A stretch of 64,000 nt of DNA from VAZQ01 sp963753575 (GCA_963753575.1 CAVWCR010000003.1:4712001-4776000), one strand, 5' to 3'; positions 1-9,417 are shown, numbered from the stretch's first letter. Notes: a model not told the origin generated them from the sequence alone. Numbers and translations: made by a program.

Positions 1-526
<526 letters not shown>

Positions 527-554
527 CGCCACGCGCTGATCGCCAAGCGACGCC

Positions 555-581
555 CATGCAGCCGCGAGTACGGGCTGCATG
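555..581. terminator. Stem-loop after rho
   Basis: A perfect 9-bp inverted repeat (CATGCAGCC at 555-563, GGCTGCATG at 573-581) with a 9-nt loop lies 29 nt after the rho stop. No U-run follows, so it is a hairpin of possible terminator or mRNA-stabilising role rather than a classical intrinsic terminator. It covers an upstream ATG at 579 and so argues against using that codon as the start of the next gene. Confidence 0.45.
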
Positions 582-632
582 CGGCACCGGCTGAAATGGC
601 AGTGCCCGGCCGATCCCGGTATAGTCCGGGCC

Positions 633-2531
633 ATGTCGGTTTCTTCAAGAACGCTCGATCCCGAGCTGTTGCTCGACCAGGCTGCCGGGCTGCATCGAAG
701 CGGCCAGTTCGGCCAGGCCGAGCGGCTCTATGGCCAGATTCTCGCAGCCGACGCCGGTCACGTCGAGGCACGCTATCGGCTGGGCCTGCTGCGGGCCGAG
801 CAGGGCCGCATGGCGGAGGCGCTCGAGCTCATCACCGCCACGGTCAAGGCCAAGCCTGATCATCTGTTCGCGCTGTCTGCTCAGGCGCTGCTGCTGAGCC
901 AGGCCGGGCGTCTGGAGGAGGCGCTCGTTCCGCTCGAGCAGGCGCTCAAGGTCGACCCTGATTCGGTCGAGCTCAATAACAACCGCGGCAACGTCCTCTA
1001 TGCGCTCGACCGCTTCGAAGATGCGCTTGCGAGCTACGATCGTGCGCTGGTGCAGCAACCTGATTTTCCGCAGGCGCTCAGCAACCGGGGCGCCGTGCTC
1101 TCCAGGCTCGGCCGTCTGGCTGAGGCGGTGATAAGCTTTGAGCGATCGCTGGCGATCAGGCCCGGCGATATCGAGGTGCTTTGGAACCTCGCCGACGCCC
1201 AGATGCTGCTCGGGCGTCATGCGGACGCGATTGCAACTTATGACAAGATGATCGCGATCGCGCCGCAATATTCCGACGCCCATTCGCGCAAGATCTTCCT
1301 GCTCGACTTCATGCCGGCGCTCGGCTTCGCCGAGCATCAAGCGGCGCGCCACAAGTGGTACGAGGCCTGCGCCAAGCCGTTTGCGGTCAGGATTGCCCCG
1401 CACCAGAACATGCCGGACCCGTCACGGCGGCTGGTGATTGGCTATGTCTCGGGCGACTTCCGCGAGCACTCGGCGAGCCGTACCTTTGGGCCGGTGCTGC
1501 AGCATCATGACCATGATCAGTTCGAGGTGATCTGTTATTCGGGCGTGACGGCGGAGGACGACCGCACCCGCGCGTTCCAGGCGCTCTCCGACAAGTGGGT
1601 TGCTGCGTACGCGCTCTCCGACGATGCGCTGGCGGCGCGCATCCGCGCCGACAAGGTCGATATTTTGGTCGATCTCTCCGGGCACACTCACGGACAGAGG
1701 CTCGCGGTGTTTGCCCGCAAGCCCGCGCCCGTGCAGGTGACCGCCTGGGGACATGCGACCGGCACCGGGCTGCGCACCGTCGACTATCTGTTTTCCGACA
1801 CGGTCTCGGTGCCGGAAGCGGCGCGGCCGCTGTTCGCGGAGGCGATCTATGATCTGCCCTGCCAGATCACGTTCGAGGCAGCGCCCTACGCGCCCGCCGT
1901 GACCGAGCTGCCGGCGCTGCAACGCGGTGCGGTCACGTTCGGCTGCCTCAACCGGTTCGGCAAGGTGTCGGCGGCGGTGTTGCAGGTGTGGGCACGCATC
2001 CTCAATGCGATACCGCGCTCGCAGCTTCTCTTGAAAGACACCGCGCTCGACGAGCCGGAGCTACAGGCGTTCGTGCGCGAGACGCTGGCAGCGGAAGGCG
2101 TCGGGCCCGAGCGGATCGACGTGCGTGGCCGCACACCGCGGCCCGAGCATCTTGCGACGTTTGGCGAGATCGATATCGCGCTCGATCCTTTCCCGCAGAA
2201 TGGCGGCGCCAGCTCATGGGAGGCGCTGTGGCAGGGCGTGCCGGTGGTGGCGAAGCTCGGCAACACCGCGCCCGGCAGGCTGTCCGGCGCGATCCTATCC
2301 GCGGTCGGGCTCGCTGATTGGATTGTCGAGAGCGACGACGACTATGTGGCGCTCGCCATTGCGCGGGCCACTGACCTCGCAGGCCTCGCCGCGCTGCGTC
2401 GCGACCTGCGCGCGATGATCTCGGCCTCGCCGGCTGGCAATCCGGTGCTCTACGCGCGTGCGGTCGAGGTGGCCTATCGGACCATATGGCGACGCTGGTG
2501 CGTCGCGCAGTCTGGCGACGGCAAGGCGTAG
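633..2531 (+). CDS. TPR / SPINDLY-type O-linked N-acetylglucosaminyltransferase-like protein 1
   Basis: This 632-aa protein has tetratricopeptide repeats over about residues 10-230 (for example DSVELNNNRGNVLYALDRFE) followed by a GT41 (OGT/SPINDLY) catalytic half. Family motifs are seen in order: IGYVSGDFREHSASR, DILVDLSGHTHGQRL, APVQVTAWGHATGTG, TFGCLNRFGKVS and the donor-binding stretch ALDPFPQNGGASSWEALWQG. GT41 enzymes transfer a sugar from a UDP-sugar to Ser/Thr of proteins; the TPR part binds the substrate. No signal peptide, so cytoplasmic. I chose ATG 633 because the ATG at 579 lies in a hairpin and the added 18 residues look non-coding. It is followed after 3 nt by a second member, so the two are co-transcribed. 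The acceptor protein is unknown. Confidence 0.85.
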   Translation: MSVSSRTLDPELLLDQAAGLHRSGQFGQAERLYGQILAADAGHVEARYRLGLLRAEQGRMAEALELITATVKAKPDHLFALSAQALLLSQAGRLEEALVPLEQALKVDPDSVELNNNRGNVLYALDRFEDALASYDRALVQQPDFPQALSNRGAVLSRLGRLAEAVISFERSLAIRPGDIEVLWNLADAQMLLGRHADAIATYDKMIAIAPQYSDAHSRKIFLLDFMPALGFAEHQAARHKWYEACAKPFAVRIAPHQNMPDPSRRLVIGYVSGDFREHSASRTFGPVLQHHDHDQFEVICYSGVTAEDDRTRAFQALSDKWVAAYALSDDALAARIRADKVDILVDLSGHTHGQRLAVFARKPAPVQVTAWGHATGTGLRTVDYLFSDTVSVPEAARPLFAEAIYDLPCQITFEAAPYAPAVTELPALQRGAVTFGCLNRFGKVSAAVLQVWARILNAIPRSQLLLKDTALDEPELQAFVRETLAAEGVGPERIDVRGRTPRPEHLATFGEIDIALDPFPQNGGASSWEALWQGVPVVAKLGNTAPGRLSGAILSAVGLADWIVESDDDYVALAIARATDLAGLAALRRDLRAMISASPAGNPVLYARAVEVAYRTIWRRWCVAQSGDGKA

Positions 2532-2534
2532 CGC

Positions 2535-4661
2535 GTGACCGGAGCGGGACCGCAGGCGCTCGAACAATGGCTCGACCGCGCGCTCGCGTGTCATCAGCGC
2601 GGCGAGCTTGCGCAGGCCGAAGCGCTTTATGCGCAGATCCTTGCAGCCGCGCCCGATCACTTCGACGCGCGGCACCTGCTTGGCGTCATCCGTCACCAGC
2701 AGGGCCGCAGTGCCGAAGCGCTCGAGCTCGTGGGCGCCGCCCTGAAGATCAGACCGGATTCGGCGCGCGCCCTCTCCAACCATGGACTGATCCTCTATGC
2801 GCTGCGCCGTTACACGGAGGCGCTCGCGAGCTTCGACCGAGCGGTGGCGCTCGCGCCCGACCTGCCCGACGCGCACAACAACCGCGGCAACGCGCTGCAG
2901 CGGCTCAGGCGCAACGACGAGGCGCTCGCAAGTTTTGATCGCGCGCTGGCGCTCGCGCCGGGCTATGTGGAGGCGCACAACAACCGCGGCAATGCGCTGC
3001 AGGGCTTGAGAAGGCACGCGCAGGCGCTCGCAAGCTACGACCGCGCGCTGGCGCTGCGTCCCGCCTATCCGGATGCGCTCTACAACCGCGGCAGCGCGCT
3101 CAAGGAGCTGGGCCGTCATGACGAGGCGATCGCCTCCTTCGACCAGGCGCTGGCGCTGCGTCCCGACCATGCTGAAACCTGGTTCGCGCGCGGCGATGCG
3201 CTCAACGACCGCAAACGTCATGAGGAGGCGCTCGCGAGCTACGAGAAGGCGATCGCGCTACGTCCCGATCATCCCTATGCGTTCAGCGGGCTCGCCGAGG
3301 CGGCGCTCGCCATCTGCGACTGGGAGCGCACATCGCGGCTGGCGCCACAGCTCGAGGCGCTGGTCGCCGAGCGCAAGGCGATCGTCAATCCGTTCACGCT
3401 CATCCGCCTGAGTGACCGGCCGGCGCTGCACCTGCAATGCGCGCGCGCCTTCATCGTTGATAAGATCGGCGTGCCTCCCGCCCCGCTGTGGGCTGGCGAG
3501 CGCTGGAGGCACGATCGCATCCGGATCGCCTATCTCAGCGCCGACTATCACCGGCATGCCACCGCCTACCTGATCGCCGAGCTGATCGAGCGCCACGACC
3601 GCGCGCGCTTCGACGTGCTTGGCGTCTCGTTCGGCCGTGACGACAAAAGCGAGATCCGGCAGCGTCTGGTTGCCGCGTTCGACTCGTTCGATGACGTGCG
3701 CGGGCGCGACGACCGCGACATCGCGCAAATGCTGCATACGCGCGAGGTCGATATCGCGATCGATCTCAAGGGCTATACGCAGGAATCGCGCCCGGAGATT
3801 TTCGCGTTCCGCCCGGCTCCGATCCAGGCGAGCTATCTCGGCTACCCGGGCACGATGGGTGCGGACTTCATCGACTACATCATGGGGGACGAGGTGGTGA
3901 CGCCACCCGAAGCGGCGGCGGACTACAGCGAGAAGATCGTGCGGCTGCCCGACTCCTATCAGTGCAACGACAGCAAGCGCGTGATTGCGGAGGCGGCGCC
4001 GAGCCGGCACGAGGCCGGCCTGCCCGAAGAGGGCGTCGTGTTCTGCTGCTTCAACAACAACTACAAGATCACGGCGTCGATGTTCGATATCTGGATGCGC
4101 CTGCTGCATGCGGCGCCCGCAAGCGTGCTGTGGCTGCTGCGGGAGAATGCCGGCGCGGAAGCCAACCTGCGGCGTGAAGCGCAAGCACGCGGCGTCGACC
4201 CGGCGCGGCTTGTGTTCGCGGAGCGGCTGCCGGTTGCCGAGCATCTCGCACGCCACCGCCTCGCCGACCTGTTCCTTGATACTCTGCCCTACAACGCCCA
4301 CACCACCGCAAGCGACGCGCTCTGGGCCGGGCTGCCGGTCGTCACCTGCGTGGGCACGGCGTTTGCGGCGCGGGTGGGATCGAGCCTGCTGCGGGCGGTC
4401 GGGCTGCCGGGGCTCGTGACCGCGTCGCTTGCAGACTATGAGGCGCTCGCGCTGCGCCTCGCAATCGACGCGGGGGAGCGCAAGGAGTTGCGCGCGAGGC
4501 TCGCCGCCAATCGTCTTACCCATCCGCTGTTCGACGCCGGCCGCTTCTGCCGCCACATCGAGGCGGCCTACGTCACCATGTGGCAGACTTGGCAGCGGGG
4601 CGAGGCGCCGCGCGGCTTTGCGGTCGCGGCGCTGGGTCCGTCGGCTGCGCGCTCGTCATAG
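2535..4661 (+). CDS. TPR / SPINDLY-type O-linked N-acetylglucosaminyltransferase-like protein 2
   Basis: A 708-aa GT41 protein starting at a GTG 3 nt after the preceding stop. About seven consecutive near-identical 34-residue TPRs cover residues ~10-260, with the recurring pattern ALASFDRALALxPxYxxAHNNRGNAL. The catalytic half shows IAYLSADYHRHATAYL, DIAIDLKGYTQESRPEIF, APIQASYLGYPGTMGADFID, VVFCCFNNNYKITASMFDIW and DTLPYNAHTTASDALWAG. It is closer to the classic bacterial OGT consensus (GYPGTxG, NNNYKI) than gene 1, so the two are probably divergent paralogues acting on different acceptors. The DNA of the TPR block is itself repetitive, which favours copy-number change. Confidence 0.87.
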   Translation: MTGAGPQALEQWLDRALACHQRGELAQAEALYAQILAAAPDHFDARHLLGVIRHQQGRSAEALELVGAALKIRPDSARALSNHGLILYALRRYTEALASFDRAVALAPDLPDAHNNRGNALQRLRRNDEALASFDRALALAPGYVEAHNNRGNALQGLRRHAQALASYDRALALRPAYPDALYNRGSALKELGRHDEAIASFDQALALRPDHAETWFARGDALNDRKRHEEALASYEKAIALRPDHPYAFSGLAEAALAICDWERTSRLAPQLEALVAERKAIVNPFTLIRLSDRPALHLQCARAFIVDKIGVPPAPLWAGERWRHDRIRIAYLSADYHRHATAYLIAELIERHDRARFDVLGVSFGRDDKSEIRQRLVAAFDSFDDVRGRDDRDIAQMLHTREVDIAIDLKGYTQESRPEIFAFRPAPIQASYLGYPGTMGADFIDYIMGDEVVTPPEAAADYSEKIVRLPDSYQCNDSKRVIAEAAPSRHEAGLPEEGVVFCCFNNNYKITASMFDIWMRLLHAAPASVLWLLRENAGAEANLRREAQARGVDPARLVFAERLPVAEHLARHRLADLFLDTLPYNAHTTASDALWAGLPVVTCVGTAFAARVGSSLLRAVGLPGLVTASLADYEALALRLAIDAGERKELRARLAANRLTHPLFDAGRFCRHIEAAYVTMWQTWQRGEAPRGFAVAALGPSAARSS

Positions 4662-4703
4662 AGGGTTGCCACGCGCGAGCGCGCCTGAGTTTCGCAACTG
4701 TTT

Positions 4704-5501
4704 TCACGCCGCTTCGGCAGGAGGCCGCTGAAGCTCGTACAGGAACTCCAGCACGCGCAGCCGGCATTTGAGGTAGATGTCGTTGGATGCCATTTCGAGC
4801 CGGCGACGCGGGCGCGGCAACGGCACCTGTAGAATCTCGCCGATGGTCGCGGCTGGGCCATTGGTCATCATCACGATCCGGTCCGACAGGAGCACCGCCT
4901 CGTCAACGTCATGGGTGATCATCAGCGCGGTGTTTCCGAGCCTGGCGTGGATCTCCATGACGGTCTCCTGGAGATGGGCGCGAGTGAGTGCGTCAAGCGC
5001 GCCGAACGGTTCGTCGAGCAGCAAGACCTTCGGTTGCATCGAAAGCGCGCGCGCGATGCCAACCCGCTGCTTCATGCCGCCTGAAACCTCGTTCGGCAGC
5101 TTGTCCAGCGCGTGCGTCATGTTGACGAGTCGAAGATTGTGCAACGTCCATTCGTGCCGTTCGGTCTTGGATTTGGTCTTTCTGAAGACCTGATCGACCG
5201 CGAGGCGGACGTTCTGATACACGGTGAGCCACGGCAGCAACAGGTGAGTTTGGAACACGACCGCTCGGTCAGGGCCGGGTTCGTTGACTTCTTGCTCTTC
5301 GAGAATGACGGCGCCGGCCGATACCCTGGTAAGGCCAGACACAATGTTCAGCAGGGTCGATTTTCCGCAGCCGGAATGACCGATGATGGATATGAACTCG
5401 CCCTTGTTGACGGCCAGGGAGACACCCCTGAGCACCGCCGTCGTGGCTGCGCCACGCACGAAGCTCTTGTCGACGTGGTCAACCAATAGGTAGCCCTTCA
5501 T
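4704..5501 (-). CDS. ABC transporter ATPase, nitrate/sulfonate/taurine type (orphan)
   Basis: A 265-aa ATP-binding subunit of the NrtD/SsuB/TauB/CynD family that would energise import of nitrate, cyanate or a sulfonate. Walker A GHSGCGKSTLLN, Q-loop VVFQTHLLLPWLTVYQN, signature VSGGMKQRVGIARAL, Walker B KVLLLDEPFGALDALTR and the switch His in MITHDVDEAV are all present, so it should hydrolyse ATP. The C-terminal NDIYLKCRLRVLEFLYELQ resembles nitrate-type ATPases. Normally this gene follows the binding protein and permease, but neither is present: the 520 bp upstream are non-coding and the downstream neighbour is on the other strand. It may serve a transporter encoded elsewhere or be a leftover of a lost operon. 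Confidence 0.85.
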   Translation of the reverse strand: MKGYLLVDHVDKSFVRGAATTAVLRGVSLAVNKGEFISIIGHSGCGKSTLLNIVSGLTRVSAGAVILEEQEVNEPGPDRAVVFQTHLLLPWLTVYQNVRLAVDQVFRKTKSKTERHEWTLHNLRLVNMTHALDKLPNEVSGGMKQRVGIARALSMQPKVLLLDEPFGALDALTRAHLQETVMEIHARLGNTALMITHDVDEAVLLSDRIVMMTNGPAATIGEILQVPLPRPRRRLEMASNDIYLKCRLRVLEFLYELQRPPAEAA

Positions 5502-6022
5502 GCTGCGCTCCCGTGCGTGCCTGAGGGATTACGAAACAAACTTCGTGCCAGAAACCTTGGCGTCGCCGGGTCATTTCTCACCTGCGCGGGCAAGCCTGCA
5601 CGCAGAGAATGCGGCATTGTTGCGCACTGAGTTGGCGCGCGATCGTGCAGACTGTGTTTGTTTCTTGTTATTGCGATTACCCGGAGGCGGTTTCGAGCGC
5701 GTCGAGGATGCATTGCCTACTAATGCATCGTCGAAACATTCGGTGCGCCATTGGTGTCTGCCGGATTCTTAGGCGCGTCGGCTGTTTGATGCCCTCTCCA
5801 CGCTTATTTTGTCGGCGGCACCAGATCGATCGTACCGATCCGTCGGCAGTGTCCCCCTGTGCATTGCTTGGCAAGCGATTTGCTTGATGTCCTACCAATG
5901 GCAGTTTCCGGTGTGCACCGGATCTACCCTGCTTGTGCGCAAGGGTTGGGCATTGGACGGCGAGTGCACCAGCCTGCCGCCGCGATAAGCCGACACAGAG
6001 CGCCCCACTCCATCCGGTGAAC
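5502..6022. other. Intergenic region with an inverted repeat
   Basis: These 521 bp between the divergent ABC ATPase and triple-GAF genes hold no convincing gene. A perfect inverted repeat GATGCATT (5707-5714) / AATGCATC (5722-5729) with a 7-nt spacer lies about midway and could be an operator serving either gene. Otherwise I see nothing recognisable; any transport genes that once accompanied the ATPase are gone. Confidence 0.5.
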
Positions 6023-6964
6023 ATGACCAAGACCTTCGTACGCGTTGCAGAAATCTGGGTTCCCACGGAGGATGGCAGCCAGCTTCGATTTCTGGATGGG
6101 CTCTACGGCCCGCTCGACGAATTCCGCGCAACCAGCGAGCAGATGCGATTTGGCTTTGACGAGGGGCTCCCCGGCAAGGCCTGGGCCAGCGGTCATCCGA
6201 TCATTCTGAAGGAGTTCGAAAATTCATATTTCCAGCGGACCGAGGCGGCCAAATTGGTCGGGCTGACTTGCGGTGTCGCGCTGCCGGTCTTTGCAGGCGA
6301 AACCATGAAGGCCGTGGTGGTTCTGTTTTGCGGCGACGACCAGGCTCACATCGGTGCGATCGAGCTGTGGCACAACGATCCCGAGGTCTCCTATGAAATG
6401 AGCTTGGTCGACGGCTATTACGGCACCGCCGACATGTTCGAATTCAATTCCCGATACACCAAGTTTCCCCGCGGCTTTGGTTTGCCGGGCCGGGTGTGGA
6501 AGTCGAACATGCCGTTGATCGTCAAGGACCTCTATCGCTCAAAAGCCTTTCTGCGGTGGCGCGAGGCCGTCGAGATTGGGATTACCAGGGGGCTCGGAAT
6601 TCCCTATCCGCATCGATCGGGCGAGATGTGGGTCGCCACGCTTTTGTCGGCGCGCGACACTCCGATCGCACGCCGGTTTGAGATTTGGGTGCCGGACCCG
6701 GAAGGCGCGGCACTGATATTTCAGTCCGGAGACTGCGATCAGAGTTCCGATCTGGAGAAGAACTATCAGGGCGCCAGCATCGGCAAGAACGAGGGGACAA
6801 TCGGTCAGGTCTGGCAGAGCGGCATCCCGGCCGTGCGCGATAGTCTCTCCAATGACGCCTCCTGTTCGGTTCGTTCCGCCATCGCCGGCGGGCACAAGTC
6901 GATGATCGTCGTTCCTGTGATGATCGGTGATCAATTCAAAGCGGTCGTCGTCTGGTATCTTTGA
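6023..6964 (+). CDS. Triple GAF-domain protein
   Basis: A 313-aa protein made of three GAF-like modules of about 100 residues each and nothing else. Each begins with a similar strand (VAEIWVPTEDGSQLRF near 7, IGAIELWHNDPEVSYEMS near 113, RFEIWVPDPEGAALIF near 216) and contains a G-x-P/I-G-x-x-W motif (GLPGKAWASG, GLPGRVWKSN, TIGQVWQSG), ending with the strand MKAVVVLFCG or FKAVVVWYL. GAF domains bind small ligands or chromophores and normally control an attached enzyme; here there is no output domain, so it may act by protein contacts. I chose ATG 6023 because GGTGA precedes it; an upstream frame would add 30 low-quality residues. No partner gene is adjacent. Confidence 0.75.
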   Translation: MTKTFVRVAEIWVPTEDGSQLRFLDGLYGPLDEFRATSEQMRFGFDEGLPGKAWASGHPIILKEFENSYFQRTEAAKLVGLTCGVALPVFAGETMKAVVVLFCGDDQAHIGAIELWHNDPEVSYEMSLVDGYYGTADMFEFNSRYTKFPRGFGLPGRVWKSNMPLIVKDLYRSKAFLRWREAVEIGITRGLGIPYPHRSGEMWVATLLSARDTPIARRFEIWVPDPEGAALIFQSGDCDQSSDLEKNYQGASIGKNEGTIGQVWQSGIPAVRDSLSNDASCSVRSAIAGGHKSMIVVPVMIGDQFKAVVVWYL

Positions 6965-7017
6965 GCATCGGGTCTGTGGCTAACCCTGACGGCGAATCCG
7001 CACACAAGAATGCTGGA

Positions 7018-7212
7018 CTAGTTCGGCACCCGCCATTTTAGGCCGGGGAACCGCGCATAGTCTCGGTCGAGCGTGATCCACTCGCAGCCTCGCTCGATGG
7101 CAAACGCCGCAAACCAGGCGTCGGTGACGCGTGAGCCGCGTGTGTCAGTTTCGATGCAGAGCTTTCTGAAGATTTCCCAGTGACGCTCGCCGGGCCGCGG
7201 CAGGAGCAGCGC
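7018..7212 (-). pseudogene. C-terminal remnant of a PIN-domain (VapC-type) ribonuclease
   Basis: On the minus strand a frame reads GERHWEIFRKLCIETDT, then RGSRVTDAWFAAFAIERG, then CEWITLDRDYARFPGLKW, RVPN, stop at 7018. The pattern VTDAWFAAFAIE...ITLDRDYARFPGL is the end of a PIN-domain toxin, with the third and fourth acidic residues (D of VTDAW, D of LDRDY) intact. Upstream the frame meets two stops (near 7213-7218), no start or antitoxin is seen, and the first half of the domain is missing, so this is a decayed toxin-antitoxin locus. Confidence 0.7.
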
Positions 7213-7246
7213 CTATCACCAGTTCATCGAGCAGGGGTTCTGGCCG

Positions 7247-7756
7247 CTATGACTGTGACGTCGACGCGGCCGCAACGCGACCGCCTGCGCCCGTGGCCAG
7301 ATCGTTACCGGCCGCAAGCTTGCGCTCAACGAGGGCATCGAGGGAGATCATGCCCGGGCCGCGGCTGAGCAGGAACACCAGGATCGAGGCCCACAACAGA
7401 TGCTCGGTCCAGGCCTGCGGATAGACGAAGGTCTGGATCACCAGGATCATGCCAAGAAGCGGCAGTGTGGCGAGCCGAGTCGCCAGGCCGAGCACGAGCA
7501 GCACCGGAAACGTCAGCTCGGTGAAGGCCGCGAGCCGCGCCGCCCAGAGCGGATCGAGCAGCGGCACCTTGTACTCGTCCTCGAACAATTTGACCGCAAA
7601 CTCCCAGGAATTGATCTTAAGGAGCCCGGAGTTGAAGAACACGGCGCTAACCGCGATCCGCATCGCGAGTTGAATCAAGGAAAGCGGGATGCGTTCGAGG
7701 GCCGCGCGAGCGGCGAGGAAAGCCTTGCCCAGGCTGCTGGCGGTGATGTCGGTCAT
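7247..7756 (-). CDS. DoxX-family membrane protein of the bufferin operon
   Basis: A 169-aa membrane protein with about four hydrophobic helices and DoxX hallmarks: AMRIAVSAVFFNSGLLKINS in helix 1, FTELTFPVLLVLGLATRLAT and the later VYPQAWTEHLLWASILVFLL. DoxX-like proteins commonly close DUF2282-DUF692-DUF2063 operons; their exact role is unsettled (quinone or thiol redox, membrane assembly). The ATG overlaps the stop of the DUF2063 gene by 4 nt (ATGA), so the two are translationally coupled. Last gene of the operon; the next feature downstream is the PIN remnant. Confidence 0.88.
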   Translation of the reverse strand: MTDITASSLGKAFLAARAALERIPLSLIQLAMRIAVSAVFFNSGLLKINSWEFAVKLFEDEYKVPLLDPLWAARLAAFTELTFPVLLVLGLATRLATLPLLGMILVIQTFVYPQAWTEHLLWASILVFLLSRGPGMISLDALVERKLAAGNDLATGAGGRVAAASTSQS

Positions 7757-8529
7757 GTCATGGCCTCCGGGGTGTCGATCGCAGCGACGAGCCCGGCTGA
7801 GACCAGCCGGTAGAATGCCTGGCCGGGCTCGAAGCCGGCGTCGGCCGCAAGCGCCCGTTCCGCGGCATTGCCGATTGTCGCGCCATCGGCGATCGAGGCG
7901 CGGAACAGTAACTCGGCGGCATCGAGACGTTCGATGGTGAACTCGCCGCGCGCGCCGCGGATTTCGAGATGGATGTCGGCGGCCTCGAACGCGCAGTGCT
8001 CGGGCGCGGCGTCGCTCAGATAGTGCTTGATCAGCGCGTCGACCGGCCAGGCGGCCGCGTAGTAGCGCAGGCCGCCCTGCAGCGTGAGCCGAAGGTCGGG
8101 CAACACATCTGCTTCAATGGGCGCAAAGGCGGCGAGCGCGAGCGGCGGCCGATCGATCGCGATCGATGCCTGCACCAGATGCCACTCCAGCTCCGCGAAG
8201 GCGCGCAGATACGGGAGGCGCTCGGCGCCCGGGCGGTTCGCCAGGAATGCCGGAAAATCCGCGCCGTATTCGGCGATGCAGGGTGCGGCCGGCGGATGCT
8301 GCCGGGCGAAAGTCTGCGCCGCCTCGATGGCGTAGCGCTCGCCCACAAGCCAGGCGATGCCGGGAAACTTGTCCAAGAGTGCGCGCGTGAGACTTGCGTT
8401 GTAGTGGTGGCGATGAATGGCGAGCCGTGAGGCCGGATCGCGCCCACCGAAAAGAAACGGCAGACGCGAGGGCTCGCCCGCCACCACGGCGTCGCGCACC
8501 TGGCGCTGGAGCTCAAGAAGCGGCGGCAT
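7753..8529 (-). CDS. bufC: DUF2063 protein, BufC-like partner of bufferin maturation
   Basis: A 258-aa DUF2063 protein. The N-terminal part LLELQRQVRDAVVAGEP...LAIHRHHYNASLTRALLDKFP is the diagnostic DUF2063 pattern, followed by FPAFLANRPGAERLPYLRAF and a C-terminal winged/recognition-like part (FTIERLDAAELLFRASIADG). In bufferin and methanobactin systems the analogous protein is thought to present the precursor peptide to the DUF692 enzyme. I start at ATG 8529 (MPPLLELQ); eight extra upstream residues are possible. The gene overlaps the DUF692 gene by 17 nt and the DoxX gene by 4 nt. Confidence 0.88.
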   Translation of the reverse strand: MPPLLELQRQVRDAVVAGEPSRLPFLFGGRDPASRLAIHRHHYNASLTRALLDKFPGIAWLVGERYAIEAAQTFARQHPPAAPCIAEYGADFPAFLANRPGAERLPYLRAFAELEWHLVQASIAIDRPPLALAAFAPIEADVLPDLRLTLQGGLRYYAAAWPVDALIKHYLSDAAPEHCAFEAADIHLEIRGARGEFTIERLDAAELLFRASIADGATIGNAAERALAADAGFEPGQAFYRLVSAGLVAAIDTPEAMT

Positions 8530-9385
8530 GGTGGGCTCGCGGGGCGAACGCATCGCCCATGAGGGCGTCGGCCCGCGCGGCCTCCGCCAGGATGACGTCG
8601 AGGGTCGGGACGTCGTTGTCCCATTCGATCAGGGTTGGTTTTGGTCCGAGGCGTCGCAAGGCGCGCGCATAGAACGCCCAGACCGGCTCGGCGATACGGT
8701 CGGCGTGGGTATCGATCAGCACCTCGCCATCGCCCTCCGGCTCCGCCGTGAAGCCGCCGAGATGCAGCTCGGCAATTGCGTCCGCGGGCAGTTCGGCGAT
8801 GTAGCGGTCGGGATCGAAACCAAGGTTGTGGGCGCTGAGATAGATATTGCTGACGTCGCACAGGATCTGGCAGCGCGTGCGGTGGGCGAGCTCTGACAAG
8901 AACTCGACCTCCGTCATGGTCGAGGAGCCGAAGCCGACATAGCTTGATGGATTTTCGACCAGGTAAGCGCGCCCGAGCGTGTTCTGCACTTCGTCGACGT
9001 GCGTGCTGACGATGCGCAGCGTCTCCTCGGTGTAGGGCAGCGGCAGGAGATCATTGAGATACTCGCCCGCATGCGTCGACCAGGCCAGATGCCCGGAAAC
9101 CAGGATCGGGTCGATGCGGTCGACGAGCGTCTGCACGCGCGCAAGATGCGCCCGGTCGATCCCGCCCGCGCTGCCGATCGAGACGCCGACCGAGTGCACC
9201 GAGATCGGATAGTCGCGCGCGATGTCAAGGAGCAGCTCGGTGGCGTGGGGATTGGCGAGGAAATTCTCCGGATGAATTTCGAACCATGCCGCGCGCGGGC
9301 GGGTGGCCACGACATCGGCGAGATGCGGGAGCCGCAGGCCTGCTCCCGATGCGGTCGGCATGGTGCGAACGCGACCTGATGCCAT
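8513..9385 (-). CDS. bufB: DUF692 multinuclear-iron enzyme, BufB-like (MbnB family)
   Basis: A 290-aa TIM-barrel protein of the DUF692/MbnB family, iron-dependent oxidases that convert Cys of a precursor peptide into copper-binding heterocycles. The metal-site motifs are present in order: EIHPENF, SVHSVGVSIGS, SGHLAWS, VENPSSYVGF, CDVSNIYLSAHNLGFD, ELHLGGF, IDTHAD and EWDNDVP. The start could be ATG 9385 or ATG 9361; I use 9385, which leaves 32 nt after the bufferin gene. Long upstream frames on this strand run antisense or out of frame to the bufferin gene and are not real. Middle gene of bufA-bufB-bufC-doxX. Confidence 0.92.
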   Translation of the reverse strand: MASGRVRTMPTASGAGLRLPHLADVVATRPRAAWFEIHPENFLANPHATELLLDIARDYPISVHSVGVSIGSAGGIDRAHLARVQTLVDRIDPILVSGHLAWSTHAGEYLNDLLPLPYTEETLRIVSTHVDEVQNTLGRAYLVENPSSYVGFGSSTMTEVEFLSELAHRTRCQILCDVSNIYLSAHNLGFDPDRYIAELPADAIAELHLGGFTAEPEGDGEVLIDTHADRIAEPVWAFYARALRRLGPKPTLIEWDNDVPTLDVILAEAARADALMGDAFAPRAHHAAAS

Positions 9386-9417
9386 GGCCACCACCCAAGT
9401 TGAGGACAAGAGGCTGG

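Noticed and set aside
579..632. Upstream ATG extending the first OGT-like gene.
   Set aside because: It lies within a perfect hairpin after rho and adds residues unlike the TPR start.
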